Assembly (NCBI GenBank): GCA_013397795.1
Contig: VZTJ01000086.1
Coordinates: 503,626 to 567,625 of the forward strand
Length of the DNA: 64,000 nucleotides
From: Orthonyx spaldingii
Taxonomy: Eukaryota > Chordata > Aves > Passeriformes > Orthonychidae
Direction: 5' to 3'
How positions within the stretch are numbered: the stretch's first letter is position 1; each line of letters opens with the position of its first letter. This document shows positions 13,260 to 25,480 of the stretch, piece after piece. The position numbers and the translations under genes are program-made. The notes below the pieces were generated by a model. It did not search any database. It saw only the letters and a list, made by a program, of their open reading frames with translations, and had not been told where the DNA came from.

Positions 13260-13385
13260 CTGGGAAAATGAGGCACAAGGAAGGTGAATGACTCAGCCCT
13301 TCTTCAGGACACCTAAGTGAAGCAAAGGTCTCCTGGTATCCTACACTGAAGGGTAGCACGCTCTAGGCCACTTGCTCCTCCCTCC
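13260..13385 (-). mobile_element. MIR/CORE-SINE-like fragment
   Basis: On the plus strand the segment reads as the reverse complement of a MIR: an AAATGAGGCACAAGGAAGGT block, then AGGTCTCCTGG, then a GCACGCTCTAGGCCACTTGCT block, in MIR order. Divergence is high, as expected for a family predating birds. Confidence 0.55.
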
Positions 13386-16117
13386 AGCCCCAGGCTGTCT
13401 CTCCCTTTAGATCAAAAGAAGATTTTCAGGGGAGGATGATCCTGATGGACCTGTTTCTGTGTGTGGCATTTTAGAGCCCTGGGAAGTTTTCATCCATGGC
13501 AGACAGAAAGTGAGGCCCCAGGCACAGGGAGGCTTTGTGGGCTGAAGCTTTGTGGGTGTAGTGGGTCTGGCTGGGATGAAGCTCGTTTTCCTCCCAGCAG
13601 CCCTTATGGTGCCGTGTTTTGGATTGGTGACTAAAACAGTGTTGATAACACACTGGTGTTCTGGTTAGTGCTGAGCACTGTTTGCATTGTGCTGAGGATT
13701 TCTCTGTTTCCCATTCCACCCCCAGGCATGAGATTGGGAGGGTACAGAGCCAGGACAGCTGATCCCAACTGACCAGAGGGCTATTCCAGACCATATGATG
13801 ACAGCAATAAAAGCTCAGGGAAAGGAGGATGAAGGGCTGTTCATGGTTATGGTGTTTGTCTCTCCAAGTATCCATCATGTGTACTGAAGCCCTGAACTGC
13901 AGGAAGCAGCTGGACATGTGCCTGCTGATGGGAAGGAGTGAATGAATTCCTTATTTCCCTTAGCTGGCACACAGCTTTGTTTCTTTACCTCGACCCACGA
14001 GTTTTCTCACTTTTGCTCTTTCTCATTCTCTTTCCCATCCTGCTGTGGGGAGGAAGCAAATGAGCAGCTCTCTGGGTGCTTAGCTGCTGGCCAGGGTCAA
14101 CCCACCACCACAGGCCTAAAATATGCAGCCTTCAGGCTGAAAAATCAGACTGACGTGCCAAGACCGCAGCAAGCGCTGTCATCCCTCTGAGGGAAGGGGA
14201 GCTCAGGGGTGGTGTCTGAGGTGGGGCAGACAGGCCGAGCTCCTCAGGCTTCTGCTGGACTCTTGAACCTCAGGTGCCCAGCAGGTTCCAGCTGTCCATG
14301 AAGGGATCATTGGCGTCAATGCCACGTGTTTGTCCATCTGCCCTCAGTTGCCAGGAGCCTGAGAACTACTGAGCTGCGGCATCGGGGACGGGTGACACGT
14401 GTGTGGTGTGCATTGCTCCAGGATGGGCCTGGGGGCTGCTTTGACATGAGGACACAAATCAGCTCTGTTGTCCCCACACCAAAAATCACCCTGGGCCTTC
14501 TTTACCCTCCTCCCCACAGAACAATGCTGATGAAAACCAAAAGCAAGGGGTGTGTTACCTGAGAACACGGCTTGCTCAAAGTCATCAATGCATGGACTTT
14601 TGGGTTATGGATTTCCACATGCAAAGTGCTACCGATTTCCTATGGATCAATGGGAAGGAGCCAAGCAAAGAGGAAAACGTCCAGAGAATGATTTATCAGC
14701 CTTTGTCACTCAAACAATGTCTCCCTATTCTCTGTGGAGTATTTGTTCAGCTTTAATACAGTGACAGTGCTTTACGTGTTCTGGGGAAGTGCAGGTCCCT
14801 TGCAGGGGGCAGGAATATGAGGTTTCCAAGTACCTCAAGAACTGCTCTGGGAATCAGAAAGGATTTTGTTTTCCAGCTCTTGTGATGTGTTGCAGCTGCC
14901 CACTGACTTTTTTGTTTCCATCCTTGGCACGCAGAAGAATTTCATCACCACACTCTTTATCATGGAAACATGTCATTCAGTGGCATTCGTACATACTGTT
15001 CACATCAAATCAGAAGGTTGGCTCGAACCCCTGCAGAGATGGGACCTTTCCAATTGAACCTGCCTCCATAGGTTTGGTGCCGGGCTGAACGCAAAGCCAG
15101 AAGGAGACCGATTTTTTTCAGACCGGTTTTCAGAGACGACAGAAGATGCATGGAAGCCTCCCAAGAACCGCCTACCCCATGAGATGTTCACCATTCAGGA
15201 TGTTGGCAAACTTGTCAGATCAGAAGGTTGTGCAAGATGCCAGCCGCTCAGGGCCAGAAGTGTTCGTGAAGTTTTGGGGACTGTCAGATTTTCGCTGAAG
15301 AGCTACCTGAGGCAGCCGTATGGCCCAACACCAAGAGCTGAATTGAATCTAGGTCTTCCTCAGGATCTGACGCTCGCTGCTCTCTTTCCCTGCTTGGGAT
15401 TTGGAAAGCCAGACCTGGAACAGGATGTGATTTGTTCATGTTGGGCTGCGTGATGCCAGCTGAGGCTACTGGCAAATCCTGCTCGCTGAAAAATTATCTC
15501 ATGTAGATGAGGGTCAGATGATTAACTTTGATGAATCTTGCCACAGCTGAAATTACTGCCAGTGCTAGGTATGAGAAGGAAACATTGGCAGAGCTGTCTC
15601 CCTGCCATGGGAAGGATCTCTTTTTCTCCTGGAAAGTAAAGCAGGGGTGCTGTAAGTGCTTTCGCTGGACTCCTCAGCCTTGATGAGAGAGAAGGGTTTC
15701 GTTTCAGACCTGCTTCAGAGTCTTTCCTTGCACAAATGAAGAGTTTTTCCTGGGCAAAGAGTCCCTGGAGAGGAGATTTTCATCTGGAATAAACAGGACA
15801 GCGGATGGCATTTCACAACAAATTCATCAGCTGCCATGTATGAGGCAGGGGCAGTGGGGATGAGTGGGGATTGCTGCATTTGATCATGGGGTTTTTCCAT
15901 CTGTTCTACCACCCAAAAAGTGCCCTGGTACAGCAACTCCTTCTGGGGCTGATATCAGCAGTGAGGGATTGATAAGCCTGGGAGATGTGCTGTGTCTGCC
16001 AGACCCCAAAGCCCACGCCTGCCACCAGCTGTGTGGAGGCACTGGGGGTCCTTTGGGAGGCCAGCACAAGGGAACGTGTGGGGGACTTCTTGGTGAAGGT
16101 GGCAGCCCCATGCAGTT
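13386..16117. other. Unique sequence, no gene seen
   Basis: No recognisable domain or transposon. The 13471-13917 minus-strand frame and the 14326-15194 frames are short and overlap. Sequence around 15180-15260 is moderately AT-rich and unremarkable. Confidence 0.5.
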
Positions 16118-16590
16118 ATTGTAGAATTATGGAATATCCTGAGATGGAAGGGACCTACAAAGATCATCCAGTCCAACTCCTGGCCCTACACAGACACCCC
16201 AACAATCCCACCCTGTGCCTGAGAGTGTTGTCCAAACACTCCTGGAGCTCTGGCAGCCCTGGGGCTGTGCCCATTCCCTGGGGAGCCTGTTCAGTGCCCC
16301 AGCACCCTCTGGGGGAAGAACCTTTTCCTGATATCCAATATAAATCCCCCTGACACAGCTCCAGCCATTCCCTTAGGTCCTGTTCCTGGTCACAGAGAGC
16401 AGAGATTGGAGCTGCCTCTGCCCTGCCCCTCAAGAGGAGCTGCAGCCCCTGATGACGGCCCTCAGTCTCCTCTGCTCCAGCTGGACAGGCCAAGTGCCCT
16501 CAGCTACTCTTTGTATGGCTCCTCTGGGCCCCTCTGGGTCCTCATGTCCCTCCTCTGGACACACTGAAAGCTTTCAGTTGTCCCAGTGAG
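16118..16590 (-). mobile_element. CR1 LINE, older subfamily
   Basis: Minus-strand CR1 of about 470 bp. Its 3' end at the left begins GTAGAATTATGGAATATCCTG and continues through AAAGATCATCCAGTCCAACTC. Further right come the CTGATATCCAATATAAATCC and CCCTCCTCTGGACACACTGAA blocks. The 3' segment differs from the 8505/42135 type, so it is a different subfamily. Confidence 0.9.
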
Positions 16591-17572
16591 GTTTGAGGAG
16601 GGTGAAGGAGGCTCCCTGACTGCTATCAGGCCATGTTTGAAAGATGCAAGAAAACGAGACAAAGATGTGCAACAACCAGCACAACACCCAGTAAGGTGCA
16701 GTCACCACAGAGCTCCCCCCAGCCTGAACAGACCCCTGGAAGCCAGCGCTGGTTCAGGGGCTTGAACTGCAGTCACACTGAGGCTGCTGCTTGTCCTGCA
16801 GCAGTTGGCTCCTTGTGACAACCAGGAGGGTCACCCCAAAGGGCTTCGGCTGACAGGAGTTTCACGCAGTGGTAGCAGCAGCAGGAGTCACAGGTCGCTG
16901 TGGGATGTCCCAGTGCACTGGAAGCTTGGCCTGCTTGTGGGACCACAAAAAGAGCAGGGCTGTGGGTCAGGGGAGCAGAGAAAGGCAACATGCACTGGCT
17001 GCAGCCAAACACAGCTGGGCTCTCACGGCTTTTTGTTAAACATCAACCACTTTTTGGGATGACACCAATCAAACTCCCATCCGCTTGCCTCACTACGGGC
17101 ACCCAAAGCAAGAGCAGAGAGACAGATGAATCAGCCATAGCTTTGCTTGCTGTAGCATGCCCGTTGCCAGTAGATTTCCATGTTTCCAAGAGCAAGCTCA
17201 AAGCTTAATTCATTTTCTGAATAGAGGGACGCTCTACCAGATTTTCTGCGGTTGGAAATAGACTCATCCAAAACTTCCAGACTGGGCATCTTTCAGAAAA
17301 CCAGGCTTCAGCTCAACTATAAGTTCACTGAGCATCACCTGTGAAAGTTGGGGTGAGATGTTGTGCCCTGCTCTGCAAGAAATCTGATGAGACAAGGACA
17401 ACTACCTCCTCAAGGTCTGTATAGCCTCTCTGACAGAAACCATGGCTTTACAATTGCAGAATGAGTGGGTGTTTTCCAAAGCAAAATGGAAGGATCGTCT
17501 ATCCTGTGAAAGCACTATCCCAACTACAGCCTGTGCTACCTGTTACAACCAGCTAGATGAGGAGAGAAATTC
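16591..17572. other. Unique sequence, no gene seen
   Basis: No repeat family recognised beyond the CR1 edge at the left. Frames of 60-100 codons occur on both strands without domains. Confidence 0.45.
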
Positions 17573-17866
17573 ATGGAGCAGCCACCCATCCCCAAATTCA
17601 CATGCGAGAAACATACTGATATTGAAAGGGATAGGGACACTGCTGCACAAATATCCCCAACAGAAACCAACCTGTCAGGGAACAGAGAGCAACCCACTGA
17701 AATCATGTCAGACATGGCACTGATTGTGTCACCATCACTGATAGGAGACAGTTGTCCAGAAACAACAGCCCTGCTTAGCTTGGGAGAATGGCACACAAAG
17801 GGCTCAGAGGAAGCTGAAGAGAAAGTGGTGAGTAACCCACAACTTGTAACTCCAAAAGTCATATAG
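17573..17866 (+). other. Unassigned 97-codon open frame with a donor-like site
   Basis: An ATG-initiated frame of 97 codons in relatively AT-rich DNA, where chance open frames are less expected. The translation is acidic and polar, rich in E, S and T, and recognised as no family. A strong splice-donor-like GTGAGT lies at 17828-17833, so codons 1-85 could be a terminal piece of an exon. Against this, an in-frame stop sits only 15 bases upstream with no acceptor between, the ATG context is weak, and a longer frame (17536-18054) runs antisense. Confidence 0.12.
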
Positions 17867-19964
17867 AAAGGGTAAAGAAAGAACAGGGAAGCAAAAAACC
17901 TGTGAGGTCCCCAGTGCTGCTCAGCCATTAAGATACCTGATAGAGGTGTATTTACATCAGCACGTCTCTGTGCCTGGATCCCAAGTGAGTGAGGTCCCAT
18001 GGCTGCAGTTCTTGTCCCTCTCGAGATTTCCTCCCGTGTCTGATCTTCACTCATTACAGCATGGCAGCCATAAGCACCAAGGGACCAGGGATTGTTTCTT
18101 TCCTCAGTTTTGGGAGGAATCTGTCCTTCCTAAGCATGCATCTAATAAACACTAATGCCTGTGATTGCTCTGGCCCAAGCTGCTGTCCTTGCTCCATCCA
18201 GGGCAAGGAAGCACAGGTGCTTGGGCTTGTGGAAGAAAGAGGGAAGGAAGAGAGGGAAAACCAGGCTGTGTGAATTTCAACCATCTTTGAACTACCCTGG
18301 TTTCTGTTTGGCAACTGAGGGCAATCTTGGTCTGCCTGAAAGGGCCCTCTCTGAATGTACAGGATGGATGGCAGAGAAATCTGATGGACAGGAGGTGAGA
18401 GGAGTGTTCCTGATGATTGTTTGAGAATGAACAAGACACCAAGCACCAGAGAGCCGTCACTTCTCCAACATCCCACCCTGCCAGGGGCATGCAAAAAGAT
18501 AAATGTTCAAACAACGTCTTACATTGTCTGGACACCCACTGTGGATGCAACACAGCTAATGGCCAGGCACATCTTCCTGACTCAGCCATTCCTCAGGGTG
18601 GAACTGTGATCGTTTCCCTGCTGGGTTTCTACTCTCACACTGCCTTTAGTCCCTCCTCTGCTTACAGGGACCATTCCCAAGGGAAGGGAGCGGATCATTC
18701 AGCCCACACCACCTCCTGAGTTCTCACTGCCAGTGCTGAAGTTCCCCGGCGGTTTCCCATATCATACGTGCCAACTGCACTGGTGACAGACCTGCTCGCT
18801 CATTTTGAGTAGAGGTGTTGTTGTAGAGGTTGTTTGTCAGAGTCCAGCCTAGATCTCAGTCAAGGCCTTTATGTGACACTAAAAGTAATAACGGAACAAA
18901 TCTTGGAGCAGAAAACAATGCAGAATGAGAGAAAATGCTGTGGAAAGTAAGAGCTGGTGGAAACGATCCTGAAGGAACCTTCTTCTAGAAGGAACTGAAG
19001 CGGTGCCGCTGCAGAGGCAGCATTTCTCATCAGCTTCCTGGGGCAGGGGGTGATGCATCTGTCCCAGCCCGCTATTGGCTTCGTGGAGATGCAGAGGCAT
19101 TAATAACAGCAGGTAATGAGGGATGTGGAGAGCCTCCTCCTGCACAGCTGCACCTGCAGCACACACGCACCAGCCCTGCCCGAGACCGGAGCGGCCGCGG
19201 CGCTTGATGGATCGGGAGCCGCTCCAGCCAGGAGTGTCGGCAACGCTTCAGTCACTCGGGGGGAAATGGGACAGGGATGTGGTGGAGCACACCACGGACA
19301 CAGACCTTCCACTCACCTCTGCCTGTGCAGGTGCCGACAAGCCCCTGTCTGGCAGCAGGCAACTCCCCACAGATCTGCAGCGTGACGGGAGGGAAGAGCA
19401 GTGAGGAGCCCATCGTGCAGAGCAGCAAGGACAGACGAGAATGAGAAAGCTGCAGCTGTGGCCACACCAAGGCCTGGCACAAAGTCCCAGCATTCAGGAG
19501 GAGAAACCAAAGACTATCCCACTGGGGCAGGACCCCAGTGAGCAAATACGGTGATGCCAAAGGATTGGACACACTGAGAAGAGAAGGTGTGGCACATGGG
19601 AAGGTCAAAACCAGTGCCTTTGGGATGAATTAATACCTCTTCACCACTTTGCCCAGCAGAAGGTGGTCCTGCTGCCACAGCAGGAGGAGATCAGCAGCCA
19701 GGGAATGCTCAGTGCTCTGGTGCAGTCCCTGTAGGAGCCCAGCGGCCCCTGGGCTGCTGAGTCCACACTCACCCCTTGAGGGTCCAATGCCCTGCAGTGC
19801 TGACAGTGCCACAAGCCCAGTGCTGTGCTGGTGGGACTATGGGAGAGCAAACTTGGATGGAAACACTGGAGAGACCGACAGGCGTGGCCGAGTCACCCAC
19901 CCGGGCTGGCCGCAGCCGTGGCTGCAGGTCGCCTCTCACACACTGCAGCTGTGTCACTCTCCGT
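17867..19964. other. Unique sequence, no gene seen
   Basis: Mostly ordinary composition. A small CpG-rich spot lies around 19180-19225. Overlapping frames at 18054-18589 on the minus strand and 19116-19608 on both strands have no recognisable domains. Confidence 0.45.
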
Positions 19965-20230
19965 TATTTAATTGATAATTTATCATGCCATTCCAGACAG
20001 AGACGAGTTCCCGTTCGCGCCACTGTTTGTTCCCTGTCACATAGTCAATTCCCCAATCCAATACACCAGTTGTACTCTTATTTTATGAACCATACCTTAG
20101 GGCCTAATTAATGCAATTAATCAAACTTTTACTTAGGCAGGCATATCTTCATTTCTCCGCTGACTGTCTGCTTGGACAGCTGGGTGTGTTGTCTGCATAG
20201 TATTCATCATCTTAAGCCATTACAATGCTC
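19965..20230. promoter_or_regulatory. Candidate conserved non-coding element, TAAT-rich
   Basis: A block with ATTTAATTGATAATTTATC-type and CCTAATTAATGCAATTAATC-type motif clusters (19970-19987, 20102-20122). Non-repetitive sequence containing a few CpGs lies between them. It has the look of a homeodomain-bound enhancer and no sign of being a repeat or exon. No alignment was available. Confidence 0.3.
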
Positions 20231-23200
20231 TGGAGTGCACTGAAGAGTACGGGGAGGGGAGGGGACTGTTGGTGACTGAGCATTTCTGATCAGGTTTCAA
20301 ATACAGATATCAAGGGCAGATCCTGCTCTGTCTGAAGCCAGGCACTGTGGGGGGAAAGTCCAGCAACTCAGCACCAGGAAGCTGGGGTAATGCAGAAGTT
20401 GGTCCTAGAAGCGGCTTCATTAATGTTACTGAGGAACATCAGCGGATTTGCAGGTCACTCACCACAGCAGAAGAAAATGTAATGATAATTGGAGGTGTTA
20501 GCCAGAAACCTGACAGTGATTTTGTGACTAAAAGGCTCATGAAATGGAGTAAACTGACAAACTGGACAATTTTCTAAGAAGCCGTTTCACAACAGATATC
20601 CCAAAAGATCACTTGCACAAGACTCAAGTCCTTTCCTATAAAAAAAAAAAAACTTTATGCTCTTTAATTGTCTGTAAGAATCTAGAAAGTGACTTATATG
20701 AAACCAAAACATTGTCATCCTCCATCCCACCCTAAAAATAATAAATGGATGAAGCTGTGAGGATAATCTTTTAAAGTGTCTTGGAAATGAAGTGAACACT
20801 TGGCTGAGTTGTGACTCACTGATACAGTGGACCTTGATGGAATCATGGCTATCAATAAACTATGTCCAGCCCTCAACCTGGCATCCAAAGATGATGGGAC
20901 AAGGTTATCTGCCACATCTGTGAACACTTAAAAATGTGTCAGGATTCACCATTGTGTTGAGTGCTTATCAATCAGACACTCTTGAAAGCACTGCCAGGAA
21001 ATACTAACACCAGAGATCACAGACTCGGGGATATTTATAGTGTTTCCCCAAAACTGGCATCCATTCCACTGTCAAAACAAGAGTAAAAAGAGCTCTTTCC
21101 ATAGCTGGCAAGTTGTAAGGGAGAACTTTAAAGAGCCAAGCAAAGGAGAGTCATAGCTAAAACCAGTCAAAGTGTGTCATGTCACCACAACATCTCAAGC
21201 ATTGTGCCCTGTAACGTGGCAAAACTGACAGTGGGACATTTAGTACAGAAGTGACAGCTCCAGGCCCAGGACATCTGCTGTGACAGCATCTGGACCCAGA
21301 TTAGCAGTGGCACTTCTTGACACTTCAGTGGTTTTAAACCAGAAAATTAAGAGCCGCTATCCAGGTATGGAAAGGGCCAAACTGGTGTCCACTGGTGGTG
21401 AAAAAGCCACTGGTCTGTGCATTTATTTGTTGTTACATGGTTTTGTTCTTTGCAAAACAGGGTAGGCATGCAGAGTGTGTTTGACAACATCACTGCTGCC
21501 TCAATAAACCTAATGAGCCATTGATGGAAATCCTTCAAAGACTAAAAATACACTCTCACATTTTCCTGTAACACCACCATGGCCCCTGTGGGCTGGGCCA
21601 GCTCTGTTTTTCATGGACAGGAACATCCTTGTGCTCCTGCAATGGAGTTAATGCTCACCAAGCAGCCCTGCTGTGACTGTGTGCTTGTGAACCTCTCTGA
21701 AACACAAGTGTTAGACAGCCAGAACTGGGAGGACAAGGAGAGGTGGAAGATCTGTAACAGACCACAGATTAAGAAGAGGAGGTTCTTAAAACATCACTCT
21801 GCAGAGCTTTAAGAAGCTGTTCCAGATTTTAAAGGTAACTTCCCAACTCGCGGTGTGTTGTGGCAAAATATCACTAAATGCAACCATAATGTCCAGCACA
21901 AGAACCATCTGCAAACTTCCAAAGCCATGGTATGTGTGACACCAGGAATTTCTGGGATAAATTGCAAATATCTAGTTATCCCACAGAAGTGGCTGAGGGA
22001 CCCACTGCTGTGTAGCTGTGTGACACAGATTAAAAAGCAGCCTGAGCTGACAGGTAAAGCCACACACACACAGAGTTGTACCAAGTTCATGAGAAATTGA
22101 AGCAATTATTGCTTGCATTCAGCACTAATAAACCTGCAATGACAAGCATTTAGCTAAGCTTAATTTTAAAAGATACACTGCTCTCTGGGAGTTCAGTTTC
22201 TGCTCAGACTAAACCCAACCTGTGTGACAGCAGTATGATATAATGATGATATCATACTACATCATTCTAAAGGAGCTTAAATCAGTCAGCATCCAGGCTC
22301 TGTCCATGGCTGTGCCAGACTCCATGTGACCAGTGACCAGACACCCACAATGCTGTCCGAGCACCCTGAAACACCAGGATGGAGAGAGAGATTCAGGGGG
22401 ATTTCAGCACTCGTCACTATGCAGGAAAAGCACTGCAGTTCCCAGCAGTAGTGGTAGAGGTTAAAGCTGGTTTTGGACAAGGAGGATTTATCCTTTCCTT
22501 AGACACAGAGGAACAACCACAACGAAGTCTAGATATTGGTGATCCCACTGCTTGGCATTTTGATGAAAACAGGAGCTGTAGACAAACACTTGATGCAGCC
22601 AAGTACAGCCCCATGCTGATGCCTTACAGGAAGAGAGCAGAAGAATAACCAAGTTGCTCTCTTGTTGTGTTTGAGGCTACACTATTTCTGCCTCTTCCTG
22701 TTCCTGTCCTTCACCTCCCACCTTCAGCTGGACCTGAAACTTGGTGGAAGCCAACCAAGTTGGTTTTCCCTAAAGATGACAACTCTGATAGTTAAAGTCA
22801 GATTCTCCTGTTTTCACTGGTGGGCAAAGTGAGGTTTCAGGGTAGCTCTGTCTGACAGGTACCTCCTCGAAGGCAGACACCCGTTGTGATACAAGTACCA
22901 GAAGTCTTGGGAAGCAGATATTCCCTGCATGGCTGTAGCAAGGATGTACAGGGGTACATGGGAGTCTCTGGAATAACCAGCATAACCTAACTCATGAGGC
23001 AGAGGGTGAAATCTCCAGGAGTGGAGGTGTACTGAGAGATAGCTTTGACTTTTCCTTGCTACTGCCAGTAAATGATCTGTCTTTTCAGCTGCTTGTCACC
23101 AGGCACACAGAAAACATCTCCATAGCATGAGCAATGACATGATAGCAAAAGCCCAGCCCCACCTTGGGAAAGCCTTGCCGTGGGTGCTGCTTGCAAAGGA

Positions 23201-24859
23201 TGGGCAGGGATATTTCCAGCTCATGTTTTCAGATGCTCTGGAAGAAATGAGCTGTCCTTACTGGAAACCACCTTGTGGCAGACTCACAGAGCCACACAGC
23301 TGCCCTGCTGCTCCCCAGCTTCCCCACCCCAGGGGTTTATCTGGCAAGAGAGGGGATGCCAAGGATGGCACACGTTGGGGCCAGGGCTGGATCTGCATCC
23401 CAGTGCCGTGGGAGCTGAACTCCTCACCAAGGAGGCATCACTGCTGGTGGCTCAGGGATGCAGGAGAGGCAGAGCACCGCTGGTGCTCCCCACAGAGCTG
23501 ATCCCAGCCTCACATGCTGTCCCCACCGCCAGGGCTGCAGCAGCAGCAGCCGAGCTCAGGCTGGTCCCAAAGGCCTTGGTGGTCTTTCCATCAGTTCGCC
23601 CAGCTCTGGCTCAGCCCCAGAGGGACCAGGCTTCCGATGACTCACAGCTCTGGCCAGGGTGAGATCATAGGAAAAGTGGCCAACGTGGCCCTTTCCGTGT
23701 CGGAACACACGCAGCAGGCGCCGGGCAGGACCTGGGTGCAGGCAGGGGCTGCGGAGGTGTCTCCAGGGGAGCCAGGTGCTGCTGCTGCCTCTTGGCTCGG
23801 CTGCCTGCAGCTCCCCTGCAGCGAGGAAATGGCTCCCTTGCAGCGTGCAGGGAGAGCTGCGTGCAGGGAAGCAGGCAGGGGAGGCACGGGCTGGGAGAGT
23901 GCTGGCAACGCTGCCCCGGCCGAGCTGAGAGCTCACGGAGCGGCTGCCCTTGGGAAAGGTGGTGAGATCCAGGAAATCCTGCCACACCACCCCAAACTCC
24001 CCACTCCTTATGGTCTCCCTGGTCATGACGAGTCCATCTCTTTCATGGTGAAGGAGGGAGGTTCCTGCTGCATCTTGCCCGGCTGGGGGCAGCCATGGGA
24101 AGCAGGGCACATCCCTGCCACAGCTTCCAAAGTGACAGCAGTGCGTGCCAGAGCTGCCTGGGCTAACCCCGGCCGTTCCCTTGCGCCCCAAGCACTGACA
24201 GCAGGGCCACCACATCAGGCTGGGGTGAAGCGCGTGTTTTTAGCCCACGTTTCCAGGAATTTGATGCCTGACTGCCTTACAGGGCTTTGGCCAAGGAGTG
24301 TCTTGCTTCCTGAAGAGCAGAGCTCAGTGGCCAAGAAGAAGTGGTGCGCAGGAGCACACATGATTTATGGACGAGCCTGACCGGACTCCTCCCTCTAGGA
24401 CACCTCCCTGGTACTGCTGCTCTTTCTAAAACCTCGCTGTTATTTTCGATTTCTTCCCCTCTCATTTTGCCCAACAACCTCCCAGTCTGGGCTTCCCAGA
24501 CGGCCAGAGATGCCTGACGAGCACACAAAGCACAGCGCTCGTGGGATGGAGCTGCGGGAGCCGTGATCAGGAGGGAGCTGCAGAAACCATGAGCTCACCA
24601 CTGCCTGGGGGCCAACACCCCGTGCCGAGAGCCCCCTTTCCAGCGGCACGGGCTCCCCGCTGGCACCGGCGAGGCTGCAGTGCGGGAACATCTGTGCTAC
24701 ACGGCCAGCAAGGGCTCAGGTCTCCCAAGGACCCCCTGGCTGGCAGGGGAATGGCTATTTTGGCACTGCCCCACGGAGCTGGGTGGGTACCAGGGCAGGC
24801 GAGGTGCTGGAGAGGGGTGCGGGCAGGGCTGCAGGATGGGGGTCACACTCTCCCTGCAG
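20231..24859. other. Unique sequence, no gene seen; longest open frame is probably spurious
   Basis: 20.3-23.1 kb is AT-richer, with an A-run at 20640-20652. An AT-rich block near 22100-22180 resembles a conserved element. From 23.3 kb GC rises. The 288-codon plus-strand frame at 23514-24380 overlaps a 219-codon minus-strand frame and others, and has no domain. This is the pattern of stop-poor GC-rich DNA. Confidence 0.45.
22232..22258. repeat. Perfect 10-bp inverted repeat with 7-base loop
   Basis: Left arm AGTATGATAT (22232-22241) and right arm ATATCATACT (22249-22258) are exact reverse complements around the loop AATGATG. It could form a small cruciform or RNA hairpin. It is too short for a microRNA precursor and carries no transposon ends. 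Confidence 0.9.
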
Positions 24860-25480
24860 AGCCGGAGGGGTCGGGGGCCCGGCCCGAGGAAATTGCCTGG
24901 CAAGGACTGCGGAGGGCAGCCGCCACTCGCTCTCCATTAGCATTCCGCGGCACCCTCGTAAACACAAGGAGACGAGATAAAGGCACTTAGCGCAGGCTGG
25001 TGAGCGAGACAGAGGCACTTCGGCTCAGGTGGCTGGCTCCTGGTCGGGCTTTTGTAGTCTGGCTGCAGCCTTCCAGCGCGGCAGGTTCGCGCCCCATCGC
25101 TCGGCACGGCGGAGCCGCGGCTACGCCTGAGCGGCACTGGCAGAAGTTCCCCAAAGGTTAATTGATGCTGCAGTGCTGCAGCCACCCTGGAGACAGCTGC
25201 CTGCCAGCAGCTTCGCCCTGTCAGCGCTGTGCCGGAGCCTCTCCTCCCTCCGCAGCATCCTTCCTTCCCCGAGGTGGATTTCCTCCCGGGCGGCCAGCGC
25301 ATCCCTCCCACCCACGGGGTCTGCATCCCCCCTCGGGCTCCTTGGACTCCGCACTGGGATCTCTCCCAGGACCGAGAGCGCTGCCAGCAGCAGGAATCAT
25401 CGTCCCCATTCCCCTCCTGCTCCTGTCCCTGCAGACAGCAGCCTGGCAGGCTCCGTGCCCCGCGTTCCTCGGCGGGAGGA
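24860..25480. promoter_or_regulatory. CpG island
   Basis: By eye, 24880-25160 contains close to 30 CpG dinucleotides in about 280 bp at roughly two-thirds GC, near the number expected without CpG depletion. A thinner continuation runs to about 25480. A GATA-type site (AGATAA) lies at about 24974. No TATA box, clear first exon or splice donor could be assigned. It may be an orphan CpG island, an alternative promoter or an enhancer. Confidence 0.5.

Noticed and set aside
15020..15040. tRNA B-box-like GGCTCGAACCC
   Set aside because: No matching A box, acceptor stem or cloverleaf could be placed around it.
23514..24380. 288-codon plus-strand open frame, the longest but one in the window
   Set aside because: It overlaps 219-codon and other antisense frames, lies in stop-poor GC-rich DNA, has low-complexity Q/A/G-rich composition and no domain.
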